From DATGKG01 sp963783145 (GTDB lineage: Bacteria > Desulfobacterota > Binatia > Binatales > Binataceae), in contig CAWAMM010000009.1 in assembly GCA_963783145.1 (NCBI GenBank), forward strand, positions 186,001-250,000: 64,000 nucleotides of DNA, given 5' to 3'. A program made the translations under genes and the position numbers. Positions 9,767 through 17,811 of this stretch are shown here, piece by piece. The notes beneath the pieces were generated by a model. It was given only the letters and a program-made list of their open reading frames with translations. It did not search any database and was not told the DNA's origin. Within the stretch, counting starts at the first letter, position 1; each line of letters begins with the position of its first letter.

Positions 9767-10585
9767 ATGAGCTGGATCAGCGACATACATCCGAGTGTTG
9801 CGATCGGCATCGCGGTGCTGATCGCGATGTACGTGGGCGCGGCCACCTTCGGCAATCATCGCGTCACCTCGCGCCACTGGTTCTGGTTCGTGGTGACCGT
9901 GGCAATGACGATTTTCACGCTAGGGCCCGTGGATGAATGGGCCGAGCAGCGCTGCTTCACGATGCACATGCTGCAGCATTTCAATCAGACCTTTGTGATT
10001 CCGCCGCTGATGCTGCTCGCGGTGCCCGCCTCGATGCTGCGGCCGTGGGTGCTGAGCCGATGGGTGCGTCCATTCGCGGAATTTTTTACCCGGCCGGTGA
10101 TCGCGTTCCTGACTTTCACCGCGGTATTTGTCGTCGCGCACAATCCTCCGATCTTCAACCTGATGTGCCGCAACGAGAACGTCCACATCGTGATTCACCT
10201 CGCGTTTATGATCAGCGGCGTCATCATGTGGTGGCCGATCCTCAGTCCGCTGCCTGAACTGCCGCGCCTTTCGTATCCGCTGCAGATTTTTTACATCTTC
10301 CTGCTGATGATCCCGATGACCGCGGTCGCCGCGCCCATCACGCTCGCTTACTCGGTCGTGTATCCGTGGTACCTCGAAGGACCGCATCCGTTTGGGTTGC
10401 GCGCGATGGAGGATCAGATCCTCGGCGGCCTGCTGATGTGGGTAGGGCAGGGCACCTACCTGATGTGCGTGTTCACCGCGATTTTCTATCAATGGTCGCG
10501 GCGCGAGGACGACAGCGACCTGCCGTACGTCGAGGAACCGCCGCGCCTGCGGCTGCGCATCATACCGGGACGCACGCGCGGCTAG
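9767..10585 (+). CDS. ctaG: Cytochrome c oxidase assembly factor CtaG (caa3 type)
   Basis: Integral membrane protein of the caa3-CtaG family, needed for assembly of the copper-containing oxidase. The 272-residue product has about seven hydrophobic segments. It carries family features such as MHMLQHF near residue 66 and the conserved membrane His and Trp positions in IVIHLAFMISGVIMWWPIL. The ATG at 9767 was chosen because the in-frame sequence upstream reads through ctaF in another frame. It is the last gene of the act-cta operon and ends four bases into the convergent gene at 10582. Confidence 0.88.
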   Translation: MSWISDIHPSVAIGIAVLIAMYVGAATFGNHRVTSRHWFWFVVTVAMTIFTLGPVDEWAEQRCFTMHMLQHFNQTFVIPPLMLLAVPASMLRPWVLSRWVRPFAEFFTRPVIAFLTFTAVFVVAHNPPIFNLMCRNENVHIVIHLAFMISGVIMWWPILSPLPELPRLSYPLQIFYIFLLMIPMTAVAAPITLAYSVVYPWYLEGPHPFGLRAMEDQILGGLLMWVGQGTYLMCVFTAIFYQWSRREDDSDLPYVEEPPRLRLRIIPGRTRG

Positions 10586-11886
10586 CTGGGCAGAACTCGC
10601 AACGGAATATTCGCCGCGCTGGGCACCGCCTTGCGATAGGCGAAACTAAGTGTCCATAAAGTCGTCGCGCAGTATAGGAGTCCGCCGATCGCGATGCCGA
10701 ATGCTCCCACCTGAGCCAGCGCTGCCGATGAAAACAGAAATCCTACAACCACGAGCGCAACTCCGGAATTGTACACGAGCAAGACCAGCCATCGTGGCGA
10801 TTTGATCGAGAGTTCCGCGATTGTGACCGCGCGCCATCCTGCGGCTGATCGCGCGTGCACCACGAAGCCCGGAAATAATTGATACGACATTCCGATGATG
10901 AAGTTGGAAACCCATCCGAGCAGTCCCATCGCGCCATATGCGGATGCGATGCGGCTCCCCGCAATGCCTTGCGGGCCGATTATCGCGAGGGTCAGTCCGC
11001 AAACAATGGCGAGTACCAGCCAGATGATTCCCGCAATGGCGTGGCGTGCGGCGAAATCGATCGGCATCCGGTGTGAGCGAACCAGCCGACCTATCGTGAC
11101 CATGTAGGCGACCAGCGCAATCGCGATCGCGATGCTCCAGAAGAGCGCGCCGGGCAAACCGAGCAGCAGCGTCACGCCGAGCGCGAGGGCGCCGGCCGCC
11201 AGCGCCCATAGTTGCCACATCGCGCTTCGCGGCAGATGGATTTTCGGCAGCACGAAGGCCGGGAGCATCCGATACGAGACTGCGCAGATGGTCAGCGTCA
11301 CCCATCCGATCGCGGCGAAGTGCACATGACTGGCAAGGTTGGTCAGCACGTCGCCGCCGAGGAAGTTGTAGGTCTTGTCGAGCGACAGCACGAACCCAAT
11401 CGATGCGGCGATGAACAGGAAGCAAATCGACAGAAACATCCCGGTCTCGGCGACGCCGCGTCCGAGCTGCGCGTATAAGCACGGAATCATGTTGGCCGCG
11501 AACATGGCGATGCTCACGATCAGGATGCCGGCCGAGAACCACGTCCCGACCCAAATCCCATTGGCGAAATGCGAGATGATGCCGATGGTGCCGACGATGA
11601 AAAGCACCAATTGCCAAATCGCCACGCGCGGATACGCGATCGGATGACGCGTGAGCGCGGGCACGTAGCGATACATCACGCCCATGATCGAGGCGCTGAT
11701 CCATCCGAGGGTGAAGGTATGCACCAGCGCGAGGATGGGTGGTTGGTAGAAAAAGTCGACAATTTGGCTGACCAGAAATGGCGCCGCCACCACGCCGCAT
11801 GCGAACCAGATTACCGCGCTGGTGAAAAAATGGATCGGCAGCCGGCCGATCCTGAGCGCATCGGTCCTTTTAACTTCCGCGGTCAT
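10582..11886 (-). CDS. Heme-copper oxidase subunit I-like membrane protein
   Basis: The 434-residue polytopic protein has about twelve hydrophobic segments. It resembles proteins loosely annotated as cbb3-type oxidase subunit I or NnrS-like. Histidines sit in membrane contexts typical of heme ligation: LVHTFTLGWISASIMG near residue 45 and SHVHFAAIGWVTLTI near residue 185. I do not see the HPEVY-like copper motif of a functional terminal oxidase, so catalytic O2 reduction is not supported. It may be a heme-binding sensor, a nitric-oxide-related protein or an assembly partner. The ATG at 11886 is preferred over the GTG at 11895. Its convergent end overlaps ctaG by four bases, placing it next to but not in the oxidase operon. 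Confidence 0.65.
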   Translation of the reverse strand: MTAEVKRTDALRIGRLPIHFFTSAVIWFACGVVAAPFLVSQIVDFFYQPPILALVHTFTLGWISASIMGVMYRYVPALTRHPIAYPRVAIWQLVLFIVGTIGIISHFANGIWVGTWFSAGILIVSIAMFAANMIPCLYAQLGRGVAETGMFLSICFLFIAASIGFVLSLDKTYNFLGGDVLTNLASHVHFAAIGWVTLTICAVSYRMLPAFVLPKIHLPRSAMWQLWALAAGALALGVTLLLGLPGALFWSIAIAIALVAYMVTIGRLVRSHRMPIDFAARHAIAGIIWLVLAIVCGLTLAIIGPQGIAGSRIASAYGAMGLLGWVSNFIIGMSYQLFPGFVVHARSAAGWRAVTIAELSIKSPRWLVLLVYNSGVALVVVGFLFSSAALAQVGAFGIAIGGLLYCATTLWTLSFAYRKAVPSAANIPLRVLPS

Positions 11887-12040
11887 CAAACCCACAGATT
11901 ATCCGACCGCGCGAGGACTTTATAATCCGATCCTGGTCGTCGCCATTAGGAAGATGACTTCATCAGGGCAAAAAGCCTTATCGAAGAATTTGCGCGCGCG
12001 GATTATAGTGGGCTAGTAGTTTTATCGGAGTCACTTCACG
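11887..12040. other. Divergent intergenic region between two membrane-protein genes
   Basis: About 154 bases separate the divergently transcribed genes at 11886 (minus) and 12041 (plus), so both promoters must lie here. A locally A/T-rich stretch (GGATTATAGTGGGCTAG near 12000) could hold the -10 box of the plus-strand gene. I could not pair it with a convincing -35 box. Confidence 0.3.
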
Positions 12041-13036
12041 ATGCCGCATTCCAGGTCCCGGATTATCATCGACGGCGCGATCGCTGGACTGCTCGGTGCG
12101 GGTGTGGTCGCGCTGTGGTTTCTGATTTTTGACGCCGCGCGCGGACAGATTTTCGAAACCCCGGTTCTGCTCGCCGCCGCGATTCTCCACGGATCCCATC
12201 CCGAGGGAATCAGCGCGATTCAACTGATGCTGGAATACTCGGTGCTGCACTTCGGCGCGTTCATCGTCGCGGGAATCGTCGGCGCCAACCTGCTCGAAGC
12301 CGCCGAAAACGAACCCACGCTGATGATTTCGCTGCTGGTGTTCCTCGGCGCATTCGACGTCTTCTTCGTCGGGGTCGTCATGTTCCTCGGCGCGGGCGTG
12401 ATGCACGCGGTCACCTGGTGGGGAATCGTGATCGCGAACCTGCTGGCGACGGTGACGATGCTGTACTACTTTTTGTCGCGGCATCCGGCGCTGGCGCGCA
12501 ATCTGCTCGGCCCATGGATTCCGATTTTGCAGGAAGGCCTCACCGCCGGACTGATCGGCGCGGTGATCGTGGCGGCCTGGTTCCTCGCCTACGATCTCGC
12601 GATGGGAGAGGCGTTCAAGACCCCGCTGCTGCTGGGCGAGGCGATCTTCAACAACTCGATGACCGCTGCGCCCGACACGGTGGCGCCGCTGATCATCGCC
12701 TACACGATCATCCATTTTGTCGGATTCGTGGGCTTCGGGGTCGCGCTCGCGGTTTTGATGGCCGCGACCGATCGCGAGCCGCTGGTTGCGCTCGGGGTGC
12801 TGGTCGTGTTCGCGATTTTCGAGGTGTTTTTCTTCGGGTTGGTAACGGTAACCGATGCTTCCCTGCTGGAACAACTCGGGTGGTGGAAGATCATTGTCGC
12901 CAACGGCCTCGCGCTGATCGGCATGGTCGCATACGAGATGCGCGCGCATCGCGGACTATGGGTCCGGTTGCAGGAACGCTGGGCCGCGCTGGAGCATGAG
13001 GGCGAGGAGGCGACCACGCCGACGCCGCGCCGTTAG
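12041..13036 (+). CDS. Internally duplicated integral membrane protein of unknown function
   Basis: The 331-residue product consists of two homologous halves of about 150 residues. GAIAGLLGAGVVALWFLIFD (residues ~11-30) corresponds to GLTAGLIGAVIVAAWFLAYD (~167-186). YSVLHFGAFIVAG matches YTIIHFVGFVGFG, and TWWGIVIANLLA matches GWWKIIVANGLA. Each half predicts four transmembrane helices, giving about eight in total. The C-terminal ~25 residues are charged and probably cytoplasmic. I do not recognise the family and assign no function. It is divergent from the oxidase-I-like gene and convergent, three bases apart, with dapB. Confidence 0.8.
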   Translation: MPHSRSRIIIDGAIAGLLGAGVVALWFLIFDAARGQIFETPVLLAAAILHGSHPEGISAIQLMLEYSVLHFGAFIVAGIVGANLLEAAENEPTLMISLLVFLGAFDVFFVGVVMFLGAGVMHAVTWWGIVIANLLATVTMLYYFLSRHPALARNLLGPWIPILQEGLTAGLIGAVIVAAWFLAYDLAMGEAFKTPLLLGEAIFNNSMTAAPDTVAPLIIAYTIIHFVGFVGFGVALAVLMAATDREPLVALGVLVVFAIFEVFFFGLVTVTDASLLEQLGWWKIIVANGLALIGMVAYEMRAHRGLWVRLQERWAALEHEGEEATTPTPRR

Positions 13037-13039
13037 CGC

Positions 13040-13837
13040 CTACAGTCCGAGCACGTCGCGCATCGTATAAAGTCCCGGCTTCTGATCGACCAGCCATGCG
13101 GCCGCGCGGATTGCGCCGCGTGCGAGCGATTCACGGCTCTGCGCGCGATGGGTCAGTTCGAGCCGCTCGCCGGTTCCACCGAAAATCACCGTATGATCGC
13201 CGACCGCGTCGCCGGCGCGAATCGCGAGCACGCCGATTTGATCTCGCGGACGCACGCCGGTGATGCCTTCGCGGCCGTAGATCGCCTCATCCGCGAGGTT
13301 TTGCCCGCGCGCATTGGCGATTGCGCGCCCGAGGCCTAAGGCGGTGCCGCTCGGCGCGTCGACCTTGGTCCGATGATGGATTTCGATCACCTCGGCGTCG
13401 AAGTCTTTGAGAATCGCCGCCACCTCCGCGACGATCTTGGTCAGCACGTTGACCCCGATGCTCATGTTGGGCGCGATGACGGTGCGGGTTTTCGCGGCCA
13501 GTTCCTTCGCGCGCTGCTCCATCTCGGGCGTGAAGCCGGTCGAGCCGATCACGATAGCCGCGCCGTTTTTCGCCGCGACTTCGAGATGCTCCAGCGAGGG
13601 AGCCGCGCTGGTGAAATCGAGTGTGACCGTATCGGACCGCGCGATCGAGGCATAGTCATCGGTGATGCTGACGCCGAGCTTGCCGGCGCCGGCCGGAGCG
13701 CCCGCATCGCTGCCGACCGCGGGGACGCCTTTGGCCTCCAGCGCGCCGACGAGCCTATGCGCCGGGTCATTTGCGATCATCAGGATGAGCATCCTGCCCA
13801 TCCTTCCCGCGGCTCCGGCGACGATCAGATTAGCCAT
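13040..13837 (-). CDS. dapB: 4-hydroxy-tetrahydrodipicolinate reductase
   Basis: Cytoplasmic enzyme of the diaminopimelate/lysine pathway; it reduces 4-hydroxy-tetrahydrodipicolinate to tetrahydrodipicolinate with NAD(P)H. The 265-residue product begins with the dinucleotide-binding loop VAGAAGRMGRML. It carries the catalytic and substrate-binding signature EIHHRTKVDAPSGTA and ends with the conserved GLYTMRDVLGL tail. The ATG at 13837 places the Rossmann loop at the N-terminus as in the family, so the longer frame up to 13942 is rejected. It is the last gene of a minus-strand run headed by the GFA-family gene. Confidence 0.96.
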   Translation of the reverse strand: MANLIVAGAAGRMGRMLILMIANDPAHRLVGALEAKGVPAVGSDAGAPAGAGKLGVSITDDYASIARSDTVTLDFTSAAPSLEHLEVAAKNGAAIVIGSTGFTPEMEQRAKELAAKTRTVIAPNMSIGVNVLTKIVAEVAAILKDFDAEVIEIHHRTKVDAPSGTALGLGRAIANARGQNLADEAIYGREGITGVRPRDQIGVLAIRAGDAVGDHTVIFGGTGERLELTHRAQSRESLARGAIRAAAWLVDQKPGLYTMRDVLGL

Positions 13838-13866
13838 CGCGACGCTACCCGATGTTCGGAAAATGC

Positions 13867-14124
13867 CTAAGAGGCGGGCGCCGCCTCGGCAGGAGCAGCT
13901 GCGGGTGCAGCTTCGGCGGCCTTCGCGTGTGCGGCCTTCCAATGTTCATCGCACAGGCTGCCCTTCGGACCGCGCGCCTTGCGGCATTTTTCGAAAGTGC
14001 AGATCTTGTATCGAGGCCGCGGCATCTCGCCGGCCTTCCATAAGCGGTAATGCTTGCGGCAGTAGCCCTTGGCAATTACTTCGCGTTCACAATCCTTGGC
14101 TTTGCAGGTTTCCTTCGTTGGCAT
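13867..14124 (-). CDS. Small protein with two tandem Cys/His zinc-binding-like motifs
   Basis: The 85-residue, basic product has two copies of a Cx4C-x9/10-CxxH pattern. The first is CKAKDC...GYCRKH in residues ~7-25. The second is CTFEKC...SLCDEH in residues ~42-62. An Ala/Pro/Glu-rich tail follows. Paired short Cys/His modules like these usually bind zinc, and the GYCRKHYRLW wording recurs in small zinc-finger segments next to nucleases and in proteins annotated only as vegetative protein in delta-type bacteria. No catalytic domain is present. It sits between dapB and gpsA on the same strand with short gaps, so it is probably co-transcribed. Function is unknown; nucleic-acid binding is inference. 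Confidence 0.75.
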   Translation of the reverse strand: MPTKETCKAKDCEREVIAKGYCRKHYRLWKAGEMPRPRYKICTFEKCRKARGPKGSLCDEHWKAAHAKAAEAAPAAAPAEAAPAS

Positions 14125-14154
14125 CGATATCTCTTTCCTGAATTTGCCGCGGCG

Positions 14155-15156
14155 CTAGAACTCGGACTTCAGCGCGCGGCTGAGCAATTCATCGACGATA
14201 GCTTTTGGCGGAGCTGCTTCATAGAGGGCTCGATACACCGCATCCACGATCGGCATCTCGATTCCAGAGCGGCGCGCCAGCATCCTGACCGAGCGCGCGT
14301 TGACGATGCCCTCGGCCACCGGCATCCCATCCTCCTGCGTCGCGGGGATTTTGAAGCCGCCGTCACGGCCGATCTTCATTCCGAGGCTTCGATTGCGCGA
14401 TAAATCCCCGGTGCAGGTCAGGACCAGATCGCCGAGCCCCGCGAGTCCCATCACGGTTTCGCGTTTTCCCCCGGCGGCTTCGACCAGGCGCGCAATCTCG
14501 GCCAACCCGCGCGTGATAACCGCGGCGCGCGCGCTCGAGCCGAGGTCGAGACCGTCGCTGATACCGGCCGCGATCGCGATCACGTTTTTGGCCGCGCCTG
14601 CCAGCTCGACCCCGACGACATCAGCACTGCGATAGACCCGCAGCGTCGGCGCCGCGAACAGATGCTGGACCTTTCGAGCGGCCTCTTCGTCACGCGAGGC
14701 GACGACCAACGCCGCAGGTTTTCCGCGCGCCACTTCGGCGGCGAAACCCGGACCGGAAAGCGCGGCATATGCGCGCACGTTGGGAACCACCTCGGCCAGC
14801 ATCGCGGTCATGCTCGCGAGCGAGGTCTCCTCGATTCCTTTGGTTGCACTGACGAGGATTGCCTCCGCCGGGATAGCTCTTGCGATGTCCTTCATCGCGG
14901 ACCGCGCGTATCGCGAGGGGACCGCGACCACGATCGCTGATGCTCCCGCGACCGCATCGGACCACGACGCCGTGAGTTCGACATTCGAAGGAATCTCTAC
15001 GCCCGGCAGGTAGGTGGAATTTTCACGCGTGCGGCTCAACTGCTGCAGCGATTCGTCGCGGCGCACGCCCAGCATCGTGTGATGCCCGTTGCGCGCGAGG
15101 ATGATCGCCAGCGCGGTTCCCCACGCGCCCGCCCCGAGGATTGCGGCGGTTTCCAT
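14155..15156 (-). CDS. gpsA: Glycerol-3-phosphate dehydrogenase [NAD(P)+]
   Basis: Cytoplasmic enzyme that reduces dihydroxyacetone phosphate to sn-glycerol 3-phosphate for phospholipid synthesis. The 333-residue product has the N-terminal nucleotide-binding loop ILGAGAWGTALA and the conserved SATKGIE and LSGPGFAAEVA stretches. AGAAKNVIAIAAG contains the catalytic Lys, and GLAGLGDLVLTC follows. The length is normal. The ATG at 15156 is preferred to the upstream in-frame start at 15171 because the family begins within a few residues of the GAGAWGT loop and because it starts just after the neighbouring methyltransferase stop. Part of the 17045-13040 minus-strand gene run. Confidence 0.96.
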   Translation of the reverse strand: METAAILGAGAWGTALAIILARNGHHTMLGVRRDESLQQLSRTRENSTYLPGVEIPSNVELTASWSDAVAGASAIVVAVPSRYARSAMKDIARAIPAEAILVSATKGIEETSLASMTAMLAEVVPNVRAYAALSGPGFAAEVARGKPAALVVASRDEEAARKVQHLFAAPTLRVYRSADVVGVELAGAAKNVIAIAAGISDGLDLGSSARAAVITRGLAEIARLVEAAGGKRETVMGLAGLGDLVLTCTGDLSRNRSLGMKIGRDGGFKIPATQEDGMPVAEGIVNARSVRMLARRSGIEMPIVDAVYRALYEAAPPKAIVDELLSRALKSEF

Positions 15157-15158
15157 CG

Positions 15159-15968
15159 TCAGCGCTTCCACGCCAGGTAGGCGAAAAATTCCGGCGGCTC
15201 GCCGCGCAGGATGCCGGATGGCTCCACGGCAAGGATCGCCGCGCGCAGGTCGCGTTCGAAGGCAGCGACCCGATCGCCCAGGATGCGGCGGCTGCAGAAC
15301 GACATCGAGTAGAGATTTCCGATCATCGAGTCGATCGTCCAGGTGATTTCCAAAGGCTCGGTGTGGGAGATCAGATCGGTAAAGCGCGAGCGCCGTAGAT
15401 AGGCCTCGTGCAGCTCGTCAGGCTGCGGACTGCGAACGTCCCAGGGAAGCGGCCGATCGCCGACATACTTCCTGACAACTTGGTTGACGGCCACACGCCA
15501 CGGCGTCGGCGGTGGGGGCGATAGCGGTGCGCCCTCGCCTACGACCGCAATCCCTCCGCCCGCGATCACGAGATCATAGAGCGCGTCGAGGGTGCGCTCG
15601 CGATCCATCCAATGGAAGGAGTTTCCCATCGTGACCAAACGGAACGAACCGACCGCAGCGGAGAGATCCTCGGAGCTGCCGCGCCGCCATTCGATGTTTG
15701 AAACCGAGGCACGCTCGGCCTGGGCCCTTCCCTCGGCCAGCATGTCAGGTTCGGGATCCATCGCGACCACCTTCTCGAACAGATGCGCCAGCCGAATCGC
15801 TACCGGCCCCGGACCGCATCCGAGATCGAGCAGCCTCCCGCTACCGTCGAGGCCGAAGGTATCGCGCAAAAGGGAGACGAGAGTTTCCGGATAGCGCGGG
15901 CGGAAGCGCGAGTAGTACCAGGCGGTGCCCTTATAGATGTCCGGGTCGTGTTTCGATAGTTCGGCCAT
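15159..15968 (-). CDS. Class I SAM-dependent methyltransferase
   Basis: The 269-residue cytoplasmic protein has a class I methyltransferase fold. Motif I is LLDLGCGPGPVAIRLA (residues ~48-63), an acidic residue ends the next strand in VVAMDPEP, and the MGNSFHWMDRERTL stretch resembles Methyltransf_11-type enzymes. The substrate cannot be told from sequence. The ATG at 15968 follows a GGAG-containing leader (TCTCCTGAGACC) and lies four bases after the YktB-like stop. The longer frame up to 16085 would overlap that gene by over 100 bases and is rejected. Confidence 0.85.
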   Translation of the reverse strand: MAELSKHDPDIYKGTAWYYSRFRPRYPETLVSLLRDTFGLDGSGRLLDLGCGPGPVAIRLAHLFEKVVAMDPEPDMLAEGRAQAERASVSNIEWRRGSSEDLSAAVGSFRLVTMGNSFHWMDRERTLDALYDLVIAGGGIAVVGEGAPLSPPPPTPWRVAVNQVVRKYVGDRPLPWDVRSPQPDELHEAYLRRSRFTDLISHTEPLEITWTIDSMIGNLYSMSFCSRRILGDRVAAFERDLRAAILAVEPSGILRGEPPEFFAYLAWKR

Positions 15969-15972
15969 GGTC

Positions 15973-16593
15973 TCAGGAGACCGATCGAAGCACGCGATAG
16001 AGCGGCTCCAACTCGCTGAACGCATCGAGGAGTTCAGCGCGATCGAGGTGCAGCGCGTCGGTGACTCGCCATCCGAAGCCGACATCGAGGGTGCCGGTTT
16101 TCTTGCCGAATGTCTCAGCGATCGATTCGAAGAACGCCGGGTCCGCGGTCATCGTTAGCGGAAGACTGCGGAAATTCCAATTCTCGTAGTGCGCGATCCT
16201 GGTCCCGCGGAAAGATTGCGCCAGCTCCGATGCCTTCGCGCGGATCTTTGCGCCCATCTCGGGACGCTGGTCGGCTTCATTTTTCACCACGGCGCGGGCA
16301 TGCAGTCCAGCCGCCGAAATACATAGCGCCAGATATCCATACTTTTTGTAGCCCTTGGGCGAGGGGCCGAACGCGGCCCACGTTTCCGGCGGCGGATTCA
16401 CGGTGCGCCGCGCGTGTTTTGCCACATGCGGAAAGAATTCCAGGTGCAGCTTCCTCGATAACTCGGGCGCCAGCTCGTTGCCGAGCTTCACCAGCTTGGG
16501 GCGCACGTGCCGATAGAGCAGCTCCATGCGCGGGCCGAAGCCCTCGACCTCGAAGACCTCGAAATCCCGCGGCTTGAATCCCAGGGTGGACAA
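15973..16593 (-). CDS. YktB/UPF0637 (DUF1054)-like protein
   Basis: The 206-residue protein resembles the UPF0637/YktB family. It has the opening LGFKPRDFEVFEVEGFGPRM, the signature HVAKHARRTVNPPPETWAAFG, and GYKKYGYLALC. The family is widespread in Bacillota and its function is unknown. The start is the TTG at 16593, with GGGAG eight bases upstream, two bases after the stop of the GFA-family gene. No ATG lies near the start of homology, and the in-frame extension to 16707 would run deep into the upstream gene. Confidence 0.78.
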   Translation of the reverse strand: MSTLGFKPRDFEVFEVEGFGPRMELLYRHVRPKLVKLGNELAPELSRKLHLEFFPHVAKHARRTVNPPPETWAAFGPSPKGYKKYGYLALCISAAGLHARAVVKNEADQRPEMGAKIRAKASELAQSFRGTRIAHYENWNFRSLPLTMTADPAFFESIAETFGKKTGTLDVGFGWRVTDALHLDRAELLDAFSELEPLYRVLRSVS

Positions 16594-16595
16594 GA

Positions 16596-17045
16596 TTACT
16601 GCTCCCGCGCTGAGCGCTTCGCCTTGTAGCTCGCGACGTTCGCCTCCCAATTCTGCCCGTCGAAATATTCGATCTTCAATGACGCGAGGTCGACGCCCTC
16701 GAGGCATCTGACGTTGATGTCGACTTTATCGGGATCGGAGCGCGGGATGTAAAACGATGCGACCCCGCAGCGCGGACAAAAATGATGCTTCGCAACGCCG
16801 GTGTTGAAGCTGTAGGTCGCCAGATCGGTCGCCGGCGTCAGCAGCCGGAAGGCTTCGCGCGCGACGATCCAATGCAGGTAGCCCTTTTTGGTGCAGATCG
16901 AGCAGTTGCACTGTTCAGCCTTGTTTAGCGCGCCGGTCACCTCGAAGGCGACCCGCCCGCAATGGCATCCGCCACGATAAACACGCGTTTCGATTGAAGA
17001 ATTCCTCACTGCGCGCTTCCCTAGGGTACCGAGAAGTTTAGACAT
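16596..17045 (-). CDS. GFA (CENP-V/glutathione-dependent formaldehyde-activating) family protein
   Basis: The 149-residue protein has a GFA domain, a zinc-binding fold. Visible ligands are GGCHCGRVAF (CxC), CNCSIC (CxCxxC) and FCPRCGV (CxxC). Many members are annotated as formaldehyde-activating enzymes, but that activity is well supported only for a few, so I do not assign it. The ATG at 17045 is chosen over the TTG at 17063. This is the first gene of the minus-strand run that continues through the YktB-like protein, methyltransferase, gpsA, Cys-rich protein and dapB. Confidence 0.85.
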   Translation of the reverse strand: MSKLLGTLGKRAVRNSSIETRVYRGGCHCGRVAFEVTGALNKAEQCNCSICTKKGYLHWIVAREAFRLLTPATDLATYSFNTGVAKHHFCPRCGVASFYIPRSDPDKVDINVRCLEGVDLASLKIEYFDGQNWEANVASYKAKRSAREQ

Positions 17046-17215
17046 GCGATCATTGGCGGGCAAACGAGTGTCGGCTTTCTCACCAAAACCTCAACCGCAT
17101 CGAATTATCATCGATCGTACGCCGTCAGCGTTGGGAGGGCAGTAGAGCTCAGCCGGAGGATTTCGCGCCTACCTTCATTTCCTCAGCGCCGGCAAATCAA
17201 TCAAGGAGAACCATC
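17046..17215. other. Divergent promoter region
   Basis: About 170 bases lie between the divergent genes at 17045 (minus) and 17216 (plus). No gene is visible. A strong ribosome binding site for the plus-strand gene (AAGGAGA, six bases before the ATG) lies at the right edge. I could not place -35/-10 boxes confidently. Confidence 0.3.
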
Positions 17216-17656
17216 ATGAAACGTTTTGCGACTTTTTTAACTGCTTCAATGTTCGCGTTAGCGATGTCTATTCCGTGTGCGGCGTTGGCGCAGGCTGGTG
17301 GTGGCGGTGGCGCGGGTGGCGGCGCGGCGGGTGGTGGCGGCGGTGGGGCACCGATGGGTGGGCCGGGCGCGGCGAGTCAGTCGAATGGCTCCGGTCCGGG
17401 AAGCCCAAGTTATAGCGGTAATGCGGCGTCGGGCCCCGGAAGTCCGAGCTATGGCGCAGGGGCCGCATCCGGTCCGGGTAGCCCGATGTATAACAGCGGT
17501 CCTGGCGGAATCGGGGCGAACGGCAACGCGACCAACGGTTCCGGCAACCTCGCCAACAGCCCCAACGCATGGACCGGCGCGGGAAGCGCCGGCAATGCGA
17601 ATCCGAACGTGAATGGAAGCGCACAGAACAATTCAGAAGCGCCGCAAACCAATTAA
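17216..17656 (+). CDS. Secreted Gly/Ser/Asn-rich low-complexity repeat protein
   Basis: The 146-residue product starts with a clear Sec signal peptide (MKRFATFLTASMFALAMSIP, cleavage probably after ALA-QA near residue 26). The mature part is almost all Gly, Ala, Ser, Pro and Asn. It holds a poly-Gly stretch, three spaced copies of SGPGSPSY or SGPGSPMY about 15 residues apart, and an Asn/Gly-rich C-terminal third. There is no Cys in the mature chain and no catalytic motif. The leader carries AAGGAGA at ideal spacing, and a strong terminator follows at 17683, so it is a monocistronic, probably well-expressed envelope or extracellular protein. Function unknown. Confidence 0.8.
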   Translation: MKRFATFLTASMFALAMSIPCAALAQAGGGGGAGGGAAGGGGGGAPMGGPGAASQSNGSGPGSPSYSGNAASGPGSPSYGAGAASGPGSPMYNSGPGGIGANGNATNGSGNLANSPNAWTGAGSAGNANPNVNGSAQNNSEAPQTN

Positions 17657-17682
17657 CGATGCGACCGCATCGCGATCGAAGG

Positions 17683-17711
17683 AGGCCCGGAGTTCCCGGG
17701 CTTCTTTTTTT
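17683..17711 (+). terminator. Rho-independent terminator
   Basis: Stem GCCCGG (17685-17690) pairs with CCGGGC (17696-17701) around a five-base loop. It is followed by a T-rich run TTCTTTTTTT (17702-17711). It lies 27 bases after the stop of the Gly-rich protein gene. Confidence 0.85.
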
Positions 17712-17811
17712 GCATGAAGCCGTCGGCGGCTTGCATGATTTTCCCCCGCGCATGCTAATAGTCGAGCCTGAGCCGCGCGGCGGCATCATTTAATCAAGGA
17801 CATCACAGGCG

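Noticed and set aside
13838..13942. N-terminal extension of dapB
   Set aside because: The extra 35 residues are Arg/Cys/Gly-rich and precede the nucleotide-binding loop that should be N-terminal.
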